NCBI GenBank assembly: GCA_012514415.1 | Contig: JAAZAH010000349.1 | Span: forward strand, 1 to 7,435 | Direction of reading: 5' to 3' | Origin: Sandaracinaceae bacterium | GTDB taxonomy: Bacteria; Myxococcota_A; Polyangia; Polyangiales; Houyiibacteriaceae | DNA length: 7,435 nucleotides | Shown here: one piece after another, positions 1 to 6,901 of the stretch | How positions within the stretch are numbered: the stretch's first letter is position 1 | How the letters are laid out: the number at the start of each line of letters is the position of its first letter | Program-made: the position numbers and the translations under genes | Notes under the pieces: model-generated | Told to the model about the DNA's origin: nothing | The model's input: only the letters and a program-made list of their open reading frames with translations | Databases searched by the model: none

Positions 1-1
1 C

Positions 2-1561
2 CTCGTCATCGAAAAAGGGCGCCGCTTCTCGCGAGAAGACTTTCCGAAGGACAATACCGACTTCAAGCGCTGGTATTGGATGCCTTCGATCGGCGCGACG
101 GGGATCTTCAAACTGAGCGTCTTCCGGCACATCACCGTCGCTCATGGCGTAGGGGTGGGTGGGGGCTCGCTTGTCTACGCGTGCACGCTCCCCACCCCGG
201 GCGATCCCTTCTTTCAGGCGGAATCGTGGTCGCACCTCGCCAACTGGAAAGAGGAGCTCGCTCCACATTACGAAACCGCGCTTAAGATGCTTGGGGCGAC
301 GGTCAACGACGTCGACGAGCCCGCCGATCGCATCACGCGAGAGATCGCCGCGGAACTTGGCCGTAGCGAGCATTACGAAAAAACGCGCGTGTCGATCTTT
401 TTCGGTGAGCCCGGCCTTGAGGTGAGCGATCCCTATTTCGGCGGGAAAGGGCCGAGCCGCGTCGGATGCACAAAGTGCGGAGCGTGCATGACGGGATGCC
501 GCGTCGGCGCCAAGAATACGCTGGATCAGAACTATCTTTATCTTGCCGAGCAGCTGGGTTGCGAGATCGTTCCGGAGACCGAGGTGATGGCCGTCCGCCA
601 AGACCCTGGTGGCGGCTATCGCGTCGAGACGGACGCTTCGTTCGGAAAGGCCCGTCCGCGGAGCTTTCGCGCCGAAAATGTCATCTTTGCCGGGGGCGTC
701 CTCGGCACGGTGCCCCTTCTCCTCAAGATGCGCGACGATCCCAAGGGGCTTCCCCGGCTTTCTCCGCGCATCGGCGACTTCGTTCGCACCAACAGTGAAT
801 CGATCCTCTGCGTGACGAGTGACGATGAAGAGACCGACTATTCTCGTGGGATCGCCATCTCCTCGATCGTCCATACCGACGATCACAGTCATTTCGAGCC
901 TGTGCGCTACGGCTCAGGGTCGAATTTCTACAAGCCTCTCCTTTTTCCCCACGCACCCGGCTCGAACCTCTTCTCTCGCGTCCTGAAATCGCTCGGGATC
1001 ATCTTGAGGCATCCGGGAAAGTTCTGGCGGATGAAGACCACGCGCGATCTCGCGGCGCGCTCGACGATCATGCTCTATATGCGCACGCTCGAAGAGACCA
1101 TCCGGCTCCGGCTGGGACGAAGCTTTCTCACAGGCTTCCGGCGCGATCTGGTGACCTCGATCCGGCCTGGCGCAGACGGCCCCGTGGCGTTCATGGAGGA
1201 GGCCACCGAGATCGCCCAGCGCTTTGCCGAAAAGACCAACGGCCTCACGTACGCGCTTGCTTCCGAGACGCTTCTTGGCACAGGGACCACGGCGCATATC
1301 CTTGGCGGAGCTTGCATGGGGGCGCGTGCCGAAGAGGGCGCGATCGATCACCGGCATCGACTCTTTGGCTATGATGGGCTCTATGTGATCGATGGCTCGG
1401 CCGTCTCGGCGAACCCCGGAGTGAACCCCTCGCTCACGATCACAGCGCTTGCCGAGCGCGCCATGACGTTCATTCCGCCCAAGCATGCCTCCGCCTCGAC
1501 GGAGGCGGACGCTGAAGGGAGGCGGCCTGCCGGAGAGCGCCCCGAAGATGCGCCGGCCTAA
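2..1561 (+). CDS. GMC family oxidoreductase, cholesterol oxidase (ChoD)-like, 5'-truncated by window edge
   Basis: FAD-dependent alcohol/sterol oxidoreductase of the GMC superfamily. The frame is open from base 2, so the start and the GxGxxG part of the Rossmann fold lie outside; 519 residues are visible and roughly 40 are probably missing. The first visible residues, LVIEKGRR, are the end of the second FAD-binding strand with its acidic residue. GVGVGGGSLVYA (visible residues 49-60) is the FAD pyrophosphate-side motif. C156, C159, C162 and C166 form CxxCxxCxxxC, followed by GAKNTLDQNYLYLAE, a hallmark of ChoD-like members. The C-terminal domain has HILGGACMG (H432) and GVNPSLTITALAER (N475), which align with the catalytic His447 and Asn485 of bacterial cholesterol oxidases. 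The last 25 or so residues are a charged, Ala/Pro-rich tail. The family call is firm. The sterol substrate is inference: many relatives are only annotated 'GMC oxidoreductase'. No signal peptide can be assessed. Confidence 0.93.
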   Translation, partial: LVIEKGRRFSREDFPKDNTDFKRWYWMPSIGATGIFKLSVFRHITVAHGVGVGGGSLVYACTLPTPGDPFFQAESWSHLANWKEELAPHYETALKMLGATVNDVDEPADRITREIAAELGRSEHYEKTRVSIFFGEPGLEVSDPYFGGKGPSRVGCTKCGACMTGCRVGAKNTLDQNYLYLAEQLGCEIVPETEVMAVRQDPGGGYRVETDASFGKARPRSFRAENVIFAGGVLGTVPLLLKMRDDPKGLPRLSPRIGDFVRTNSESILCVTSDDEETDYSRGIAISSIVHTDDHSHFEPVRYGSGSNFYKPLLFPHAPGSNLFSRVLKSLGIILRHPGKFWRMKTTRDLAARSTIMLYMRTLEETIRLRLGRSFLTGFRRDLVTSIRPGADGPVAFMEEATEIAQRFAEKTNGLTYALASETLLGTGTTAHILGGACMGARAEEGAIDHRHRLFGYDGLYVIDGSAVSANPGVNPSLTITALAERAMTFIPPKHASASTEADAEGRRPAGERPEDAPA

Positions 1562-1596
1562 GCACGTGCCCACGCGGACCCACACCGCAATCGATT

Positions 1597-1630
1597 TCAT
1601 CCCTTTGGAGCGTCACATCCTGAGGGATGA
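1597..1630 (+). terminator. Hairpin between the GMC gene and lon (weak terminator or leader structure)
   Basis: TCATCCCT at 1597-1604 pairs with AGGGATGA at 1623-1630. The stem can continue through a T-G wobble, one T-T mismatch and GGA/TCC (1607-1609 with 1618-1620), leaving the 8-base loop gcgtcaca. It lies 36 bases after the oxidoreductase stop and 86 bases before the lon start. No U-run follows directly; the next T-run is TTTT at 1649-1652. It is therefore not a textbook intrinsic terminator. It could instead be an operator or a leader structure for lon. It does not match the CIRCE or HAIR heat-shock operators. Confidence 0.4.
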
Positions 1631-1680
1631 TGACTCCTCAAAAAGCGGTTTTCCTGCGTAATTTCCGTACGTTTCTGAGA

Positions 1681-1708
1681 TTGACCCGCCCGGCGCTCCG
1701 CCTAGAGA
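1681..1708 (+). promoter_or_regulatory. Possible sigma-70-type promoter of lon
   Basis: TTGACC at 1681-1686 matches five of six bases of the -35 consensus. After a 16-base spacer, TAGAGA at 1703-1708 is a poor -10 (three of six). The lon ATG follows seven bases later, so this promoter would give a leaderless or nearly leaderless message. The same bases (AGAGAT, 1704-1709) could instead serve as a weak ribosome binding site for a transcript started further upstream. The two readings cannot be separated from sequence alone. Confidence 0.28.
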
Positions 1709-1715
1709 TCGTCTT

Positions 1716-4067
1716 ATGGTCAAGCGTAGCGATGTGATCCTCCCGCTTCTCCCCCTTCGCCTGGGCCTGGTGCTCCCCGGGACGATCACGCCCCTCCCCG
1801 TTGGTCGATCACGCTCCATCGCGCTCGCTCGCGCGCTCGAGGCCGGTGATCGCATCTTCCTCGCGGCTCAAAAAGATCCGGCGGTTGACGATCCGGATCG
1901 AGACGATCTTCACTCGCTCGGCGTCACGGCCGTGGTTCGCGAAAAAGTCGATCGCGGCCGGCGCGGATTGATGCTTGTCATCGAAGCGCAAGAGCGACGC
2001 TTTCTCGGTGAGATCGTGCGCCGCAGTCCATATCTCCACGCCGAGACCCTCGAGGCACAAGAGACTCGGGGCGATAGCGAGGACGCGCATGCGCTCGCGG
2101 ATATCGTTCGTAACGGCCTCAATGATCTCCTTGAGACTGAGCGTCCCGTTCAAGGGCCGATTGACAAGGACTGCCCTCCCGGACTCCTCGCCGATCGCGT
2201 CGCGGCTTCGCTCGATATTACCACCGATAAAAAGCGCGAAATCCTTGAGGCGCTCGATGTTGTCTCGCGTCTAAGGCGGCTCATCCAGTTCTTTGGCGAG
2301 GCGCGCGCACGGATGGCCATCAAAGAGGAGATCCGTCGCGAGGTTCAAAAAGATCTGAGCGACGAGGAGAGAGAGGCCGTGCTCCGGAAACAGCTTCGCG
2401 CCATCCAGAAGGAGCTTGGCGAGCCGCTCGATGAGCAGGTCGAGCTGCGTGAGCGGCTCGAGCGCGCCGAACTTTCAAAGGAAGCGATGCGCATCGCGAT
2501 GCGCGAACTCAACCGCCTCGAATCGATGAACCCGAGCCAAGCCGAGGCGCAGGTCGCCCGGAGTTACCTCGAGACGCTCGCCGAGCTTCCTTGGGCAAAG
2601 CGCATTGAAGACGAGCTCGAGCTTGGTCCCGTCGAGGAGATCCTCGAGGCGGAGCACCACGGCCTCCGCGATGTGAAGCAGCGGATCCTCGAATATATGG
2701 CTGTTCTCGCGCTCTCCAAGAAACCGCGCGGAACGATTCTTTGCCTGCTCGGACCGCCCGGCGTTGGAAAGACCTCGCTCGCTCAGAGCGTCGCCGAGGC
2801 GATTGGCCGGCCGCTTCATCGCGTGGCGCTTGGCGGCGTTCGAGATGAGGCGGAGATCCGCGGTCATCGCCGCACGTATGTCGGCGCGATGCCCGGTCGC
2901 ATCATCGGCGCGATACGCCGCGCGGGCGTGAAGAACCCGGTGATTGTCCTCGATGAGATCGATAAGCTCGGTCGCGGTCATCAGGGCGATCCCGGGGCCG
3001 CGCTCCTCGAGGTCCTCGATCCCGAGCAGAACCACGCCTTCATCGATCATTACATCGAGGCCCCTTTCGATCTTTCCGAGGCGCTTTTCATCGCGACGGC
3101 GAACGATCTCGAGGGCATGAGCGCCCCCCTTCGGGATCGCCTCGAGATCATCGAGATCCCTGGATATACGCACGATGAGAAGATGGAGATCGCGAAAAAG
3201 CACCTCATCGCCAAGGAGCTCGAAGCGCATGGACTCAAGGGTGAGGCGATTCGTTTCACCGACGAGGCCATCGATCTGCTCATCGATCGCCACACTCGCG
3301 AGGCAGGCGTGCGGCAGCTTCGGAGGGAGATCGGGAAGGTCGCACGGGCACTTGCGCTCGAACGCGTCCGCCATGAACGTCTCGATGAGACGATCATCGA
3401 TGAGGCGGCCGTGCGCCGCATCGTTGGAAGGCCGCGCTTTGGACGTGAGCTACGCGAGGAATACGATCGCCCCGGTGTCGCGGCAGGGCTCGCGTATACG
3501 CCCTTTGGCGGCGATATCCTCTTCATCGAGACGACGCGCATGCCCGGCAAAGGGCGCGTGGAGATCACGGGTAAGCTCGGCGATGTCATGAAGGAATCGG
3601 CGCATACCGCGCTCAGCTTCCTTCGGAGCCAAGCCGAACTGCTCAATATCGATGTCGGCGATCTCGATCGCTACGATCTGCACCTACACGTCCCGGCCGG
3701 CGCAATTCCGAAGGACGGTCCCTCGGCGGGTATCACGATGCTCACCGCGCTCGCCTCGCTCTTCAGCGGCCGAAAGGTGCGTTCGGGGCTCGCCATGACC
3801 GGTGAGGCGACGCTTCGAGGGCGCGTGCTGCCCGTCGGCGGTATTCAGTCGAAGCTCCTTGCAGCTCATCGTGCGGGGTTCACGACGATCCTCCTTCCAA
3901 AGGGCAATGAGCTCGATCTCGAAGACCTTCCAAAGAGCGTGCTCGAGGATCTCACCATTCACCTCGTCTCCGAGATGAGCGAGGTGCTGAAGCTCGCGCT
4001 CGAAGAAAGCCACGATCCGTTGAGGGGCGATCCGACGAAGCCCAAGGCCGATCAAGTCGCCGCCTGA
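1716..4067 (+). CDS. lon: ATP-dependent Lon protease (endopeptidase La)
   Basis: Cytoplasmic AAA+ serine protease that degrades misfolded and selected regulatory proteins. The 783 residues compare with 784 in E. coli Lon. The LON substrate-binding domain starts at LPLLPLRLGLVLPG (about residues 9-22), and a helical linker containing RKQLRAIQKELGE precedes the ATPase. Walker A GPPGVGKT is at 346-353 and Walker B VIVLDEID at 409-416, followed by the sensor and arginine-finger region (FIATAND, LRDRLE). The protease domain has PKDGPSAG with catalytic Ser670 and GGIQSKLLAA with catalytic Lys713. Their 43-residue spacing equals that of E. coli Ser679/Lys722, so the enzyme should be active. The ATG at 1716 puts the N-terminus where the family begins. 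The C-terminal tail is a short charged extension. Myxobacteria can carry two lon genes; which paralogue this is cannot be told here. No CIRCE or sigma-32-type site was seen upstream. Confidence 0.98.
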   Translation: MVKRSDVILPLLPLRLGLVLPGTITPLPVGRSRSIALARALEAGDRIFLAAQKDPAVDDPDRDDLHSLGVTAVVREKVDRGRRGLMLVIEAQERRFLGEIVRRSPYLHAETLEAQETRGDSEDAHALADIVRNGLNDLLETERPVQGPIDKDCPPGLLADRVAASLDITTDKKREILEALDVVSRLRRLIQFFGEARARMAIKEEIRREVQKDLSDEEREAVLRKQLRAIQKELGEPLDEQVELRERLERAELSKEAMRIAMRELNRLESMNPSQAEAQVARSYLETLAELPWAKRIEDELELGPVEEILEAEHHGLRDVKQRILEYMAVLALSKKPRGTILCLLGPPGVGKTSLAQSVAEAIGRPLHRVALGGVRDEAEIRGHRRTYVGAMPGRIIGAIRRAGVKNPVIVLDEIDKLGRGHQGDPGAALLEVLDPEQNHAFIDHYIEAPFDLSEALFIATANDLEGMSAPLRDRLEIIEIPGYTHDEKMEIAKKHLIAKELEAHGLKGEAIRFTDEAIDLLIDRHTREAGVRQLRREIGKVARALALERVRHERLDETIIDEAAVRRIVGRPRFGRELREEYDRPGVAAGLAYTPFGGDILFIETTRMPGKGRVEITGKLGDVMKESAHTALSFLRSQAELLNIDVGDLDRYDLHLHVPAGAIPKDGPSAGITMLTALASLFSGRKVRSGLAMTGEATLRGRVLPVGGIQSKLLAAHRAGFTTILLPKGNELDLEDLPKSVLEDLTIHLVSEMSEVLKLALEESHDPLRGDPTKPKADQVAA

Positions 4068-4139
4068 TCGCTTCTGCCGGGCGCCGCTCTTCGCTTCTTG
4101 GGTGGCAGCATAGAAAAAACGCGCGAAGATCCAAACGCC

Positions 4140-5288
4140 GTGGCCGCCGGACCCATCTTCTCGCTCCATTTCATCGTATTCTTTGCTTGGGCAGGGATCC
4201 TCCTGCCCTTTCTTCCAGTTTATCTGAGCGAGCGCGGTCTTCCTGAGGCGACGATCGGCCTTGTACTCGCCTTCACGCCGTGGGCGCGCTTCATCGTCAA
4301 CCCCATCGTCGCCCCGCTCGCCGACCGACGGGGGCTCGGCCGCGAGCTCATCGTGGGGATGACCGGACTCGCCATCGTCGGGAGCGCGCTCTTTTTTCTG
4401 GGCGATCCCCTGATCGCGCTTGCTTGTCTCCTTCTTGCCGTGGGGACGGCGCCGATCATCCCGCTCGGAGATGCGCTCGCGATTCAACGCGCCGAGGCGG
4501 GCGAGCTCGATTATCCCAAATCGCGGCTCCTTGGCTCCATCGCGTTCATCGTGACCTCATACCTCGCCGGCGTCCTCCTCGATGCATACGGCGCGATGAC
4601 GGTGCCGATCGCATCGCTCGTATTCACGATCGGCATCGCCCTCGTCGCAGTGTACCTTCCGCGCGGCCGCCCCGAGCCCTCCGCGCAGACCAAGAACCCT
4701 TTTGCCTCCTTCAAGATCCTTCTCCGCCCGCGCATCGGACGGGTCCTTCTCGCCGCCATCCTGATCCAAGCGTCTCATGCGGCGCTCTACAATTTTGGGA
4801 GCCTGCATTTTCGAAATATCGGCATGAGCGACAGCACCATCGGGGCGCTCTGGGGACTTGGGGTCGCGGCAGAGGTTGCGCTCTTTGCGTTCTATCCGCG
4901 CTCGGTCTCGCCCGTCACCATGATCCGCATCGGGTCGGCGGGTACGCTGCTTCGCTGGATTGTGCTCGCCGAAACGAGCTCCTTCGCCCTCATCGCTCTC
5001 AGTCAAACGCTCCACGCCCTCAGCTTTGCCGCGGTTTATCTCGGGGCGATCGCGTTTATCTCTGAAGAGATCGAAGAGAAGAACACCGCAACCGGCGCGC
5101 TTGCCGCTTACGGCGGAGGGCTCCTCATGGCGCTGATGATCCCCTTTTCAGGCTGGCTCTTTGAGCATTTTGGCGCGCGAACGTTTTATGGCGCGGCTGC
5201 GCTCGCCATCTTGGCCCTTCTCTCACTCTTTGGCGTTCATTCGACGGCGCGTGTCCCCGCCGCTTCATCTCAGGCCAGTGCGCGTTGA
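4140..5288 (+). CDS. MFS transporter, MFS_1_like / HcaT-type
   Basis: Integral inner-membrane transporter of the major facilitator superfamily, probably a proton symporter; the substrate is unknown. With the GTG start the protein has 382 residues and about 12 hydrophobic segments in two halves, separated by a hydrophilic loop near residues 174-190. PLADRRG (59-65) is the loop 2-3 signature. YPKSRLLGSIAFIV (125-138), IGMSDSTIGALWGLGVAAE (227-245) and LHALSF (291-296) resemble the MFS_1_like family that includes HcaT (3-phenylpropionate) and is distantly related to nucleoside and lactose permeases. A TTG at 4098 in the same frame would add 14 residues, but that stretch contains ATA and A-rich codons and has no Shine-Dalgarno, so I prefer GTG 4140 just before the first membrane helix. 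The gene lies 72 bp after lon with no clear terminator between, so co-transcription is possible. Its 3' end overlaps the DUF4202 gene by 19 bp. Confidence 0.88.
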   Translation: MAAGPIFSLHFIVFFAWAGILLPFLPVYLSERGLPEATIGLVLAFTPWARFIVNPIVAPLADRRGLGRELIVGMTGLAIVGSALFFLGDPLIALACLLLAVGTAPIIPLGDALAIQRAEAGELDYPKSRLLGSIAFIVTSYLAGVLLDAYGAMTVPIASLVFTIGIALVAVYLPRGRPEPSAQTKNPFASFKILLRPRIGRVLLAAILIQASHAALYNFGSLHFRNIGMSDSTIGALWGLGVAAEVALFAFYPRSVSPVTMIRIGSAGTLLRWIVLAETSSFALIALSQTLHALSFAAVYLGAIAFISEEIEEKNTATGALAAYGGGLLMALMIPFSGWLFEHFGARTFYGAAALAILALLSLFGVHSTARVPAASSQASAR

Positions 5289-5863
5289 ATCAGCTCTCTC
5301 GCCCTCCCGCTGAAGGGCAGCCGGAGCGCATGCTCGTGGCCCCGGGGGCTCATCTTGGGCCAAGTCTTTTGAAGGATCCCAATCACCTTCTCATCGTCAT
5401 AATCTTCGATGAAGGGCACGAATTCATGCCTTAAGAATGCGAGGCAAAGCGCATCTTCCATCGTTTGAACGTCGGGGTTGCGCTTGATGGCGCTCTTGAG
5501 CTGAATTTTTCGCACCGCTTCCCGCACCTCGTCGGAAAACCCGAGCTCCTCAAGGATCGCGTCCGTGAGCTCATGATGCATCTTCGCTAGATCGCGCCTC
5601 CATTGAAGGTACGCCTCGCGACCGGGAGGATACTCCGAGCGCGGCACGCGGAAGCGGGCCAGGTGCTGCGAGCGGGAGGCGATGCGCAGCGGGAGGCTCG
5701 GCTCGGGCTCGATCTCGAAAAGAGCGCGCTCGAGCCAGTTTGCCCGGACGAGCTCGCGCGGACGTGGAGTCCCATCGACGTCGATCGTCCGCGGATCTTC
5801 GGCGTTCAGCGCGTCAAACCGACGATGGGCTTCCCGTAGGAGCGCTTCTACATCATGCATCAC
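5270..5863 (-). CDS. DUF4202 domain-containing protein
   Basis: Soluble, helix-rich protein of 197 residues filling one DUF4202 (PF13875) domain end to end; the function of the family is not established. Family landmarks are all present: RRFDALNAEDP (14-24), IASRSQHLARFRVPRSEYP (61-79), YLQWRRDLAKMHHE (85-98), QTMEDALCLAFLRHE (133-147) and KTWPKMSPRGHEHAL (166-180). His67, His96/His97 and Asp137 are candidates for a metal or phosphate site (inference). No signal peptide or membrane helix is seen. The start is GTG at 5863 or the ATG directly after it at 5860; either fits the family's N-terminus. There is no Shine-Dalgarno, but a plausible promoter lies six bases upstream of the GTG, which would make the message leaderless. 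The gene converges on the transporter, sharing 19 bp of 3' ends, and diverges from the hydrolase, with 5' ends touching or overlapping. Confidence 0.93.
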   Translation of the reverse strand: MMHDVEALLREAHRRFDALNAEDPRTIDVDGTPRPRELVRANWLERALFEIEPEPSLPLRIASRSQHLARFRVPRSEYPPGREAYLQWRRDLAKMHHELTDAILEELGFSDEVREAVRKIQLKSAIKRNPDVQTMEDALCLAFLRHEFVPFIEDYDDEKVIGILQKTWPKMSPRGHEHALRLPFSGRARELIQRALA

Positions 5864-6811
5864 ACGCGGATCTTAGGCGCGCGCATGAAAATCGCAAAAG
5901 CCTTGACCGCGTGTCCAAAGCCTTTGATGAAGAGGCTCATGAAGATCGTCGAACGCCGCATCGAGGCGAATGGCATCCGGCATTTCGTCGTTGAATTCGG
6001 TGCAGAGTCGGGGAAAGCCGAGCGCACATTGATCGCCGCCCATGGCTTTCTCGATCAGGCCTATGGCTTTTTTCCGCTCGCCAGGTCTCTCGCGCCGCTG
6101 GGTGTACGCGTGATCGCTTTCGATTTTCGAGGTCACGGCCGAAGCGCATGGGCCCCTCCCGGCGCCTATTATCATTTCCCGGACTATCTGGCCGATATGG
6201 ACGCGCTCTTTGGCGAGCTCTCGTCGGATGCGCCCCTCAATCTTCTTGGCCATTCGATGGGTGGGACGGCGGCGGGACTCTACGCGGGCGCTCGGCCGTC
6301 GCGCATCGCGAAACTCGTCCTACTCGAAGGGCTCGGGCCGCCCGAGCCGCCGCTCGACGAAGCTCCGGGCCGGATGCGCGCCTTTCTCGACGGTGTCATC
6401 CGCGCTCGAGCTCGGTCTCATGCGGGCCGCCCCATGCGCGACGCCCGCGAGGCGCTCGAGCGGATGCGCCGCCTCTATCCCGAGCTCGGCGACGATCCCG
6501 GCCTCTTCATCGCCGAAATGAACACGCGGGAGCTCGAGACCGGAGAGCGCGTCTTTCGCTACGATCCGCTCCATCAGACCCGCTCGCCCTCACCCTACCG
6601 CGCCGATCTCCACCTCGCGCTCCTTCGCGAAATCGAAGCCGAGACGCTCATCATCCACGGTTCACGCGGCTTTCGGCATCCGCCCGAAGAAGAGGCGCGG
6701 CGCGAAGCGGCCATCGCGAGACGATCGCGCGTCATCATCGAGGGAGCGGGCCATATGCTCCACCTCACGCATCCGGACGAGGTCGCGCGGGCGATCGCGG
6801 ATTTCCTTTGA
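5855..6811 (+). CDS. Alpha/beta hydrolase (SERHL / haloalkane-dehalogenase-like fold)
   Basis: Predicted cytoplasmic alpha/beta-fold hydrolase, probably an esterase or related enzyme of unknown substrate. Numbered from ATG 5855 (318 residues), HGFLD (63-67) forms the oxyanion-hole strand, FRGHGRS follows the next strand, GHSMGG (132-137) is the nucleophile elbow with Ser134, and GAGHMLHL carries His300. The usual Asp after strand 7 is missing (IIHGSRGF), while Glu158 in LVLLEGLGPP sits 24 residues after the nucleophile, the position of the catalytic Glu in haloalkane dehalogenases. The region between holds the helical cap. The start is uncertain: ATG 5855 has AGGAG 12 bases upstream but overlaps the divergent gene; ATG 5885, 5927 and 5939 are in frame. 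Codons in 5855-5926 (TTA, AAA, GCA, TGT, CCA) look less typical of coding sequence here, and GAAGAGG precedes ATG 5939 by three bases. A start at 5927 or 5939 would still leave the whole domain. Confidence 0.9.
   Translation: MHHTRILGARMKIAKALTACPKPLMKRLMKIVERRIEANGIRHFVVEFGAESGKAERTLIAAHGFLDQAYGFFPLARSLAPLGVRVIAFDFRGHGRSAWAPPGAYYHFPDYLADMDALFGELSSDAPLNLLGHSMGGTAAGLYAGARPSRIAKLVLLEGLGPPEPPLDEAPGRMRAFLDGVIRARARSHAGRPMRDAREALERMRRLYPELGDDPGLFIAEMNTRELETGERVFRYDPLHQTRSPSPYRADLHLALLREIEAETLIIHGSRGFRHPPEEEARREAAIARRSRVIIEGAGHMLHLTHPDEVARAIADFL
5870..5897 (-). promoter_or_regulatory. Possible promoter of the DUF4202 gene, leaderless type
   Basis: Read on the minus strand, TTGCGA (5897-5892) is a four-of-six -35 match. 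It is followed by a 16-base spacer and TAAGAT (5875-5870), a four-of-six -10 match. Only six bases separate the -10 from the GTG start at 5863, so transcription would begin at or next to the start codon. On the plus strand, this stretch falls inside the longest version of the hydrolase ORF, where it would encode a rare TTA codon. That favours its being regulatory DNA and the hydrolase starting further right. Confidence 0.35.
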
Positions 6812-6901
6812 GCCGGATCTCAAAATTCGATCTCGATCATTGCGGCTTCGGGGTGATTCGAAGGAAGATAGAACCAGCCCTTCTTTTTGGACGAGACCAT
6901 C
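6812..6901 (+). other. Intergenic spacer with a weak terminator-like hairpin and a Shine-Dalgarno
   Basis: This 90-bp gap follows the hydrolase stop. GAAGG (6860-6864) can pair with CCTTC (6879-6883), directly followed by TTTTT (6884-6888). The stem is only five pairs with a 14-base loop, so a terminator here would be weak. GGACGAG (6889-6895) is a reasonable ribosome binding site, six bases before the lipoprotein ATG. A short direct repeat, GATCT at 6816-6820 and again at 6829-6833, is probably chance given how common GATC is here. I found no convincing promoter. Confidence 0.3.

Noticed and set aside
1562..1569. Perfect palindrome GCACGTGC right after the GMC stop codon
   Set aside because: Eight bases of GC-rich palindrome is easily chance in this composition; it has no partner site nearby.
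914..1600. 228-codon minus-strand frame over the GMC gene
   Set aside because: Antisense shadow of a conserved C-terminal GMC domain; Arg/Gly-rich, low-complexity translation with no motif.
2475..3374. 299-codon open frame on the minus strand inside lon
   Set aside because: It lies entirely antisense to conserved Lon ATPase sequence, shows no recognisable domain, and long antisense frames are expected in GC-rich DNA with this codon bias.
4065..4140. Possible stop-codon readthrough fusing Lon to the transporter
   Set aside because: The two genes are in the same frame with one TGA between them, but Lon is full length at the stop and the linker has poor coding character.
3684..4487. 267-codon minus-strand frame spanning the lon 3' end and transporter 5' end
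   Set aside because: Composition is charged and repetitive (antisense of hydrophobic codons); both plus-strand genes are well supported.
4280..5065. 261-codon plus-strand frame within the transporter gene
   Set aside because: Arg/Pro/His-rich translation typical of an out-of-frame reading of a GC-rich gene; the overlapping MFS frame has clear membrane helices.
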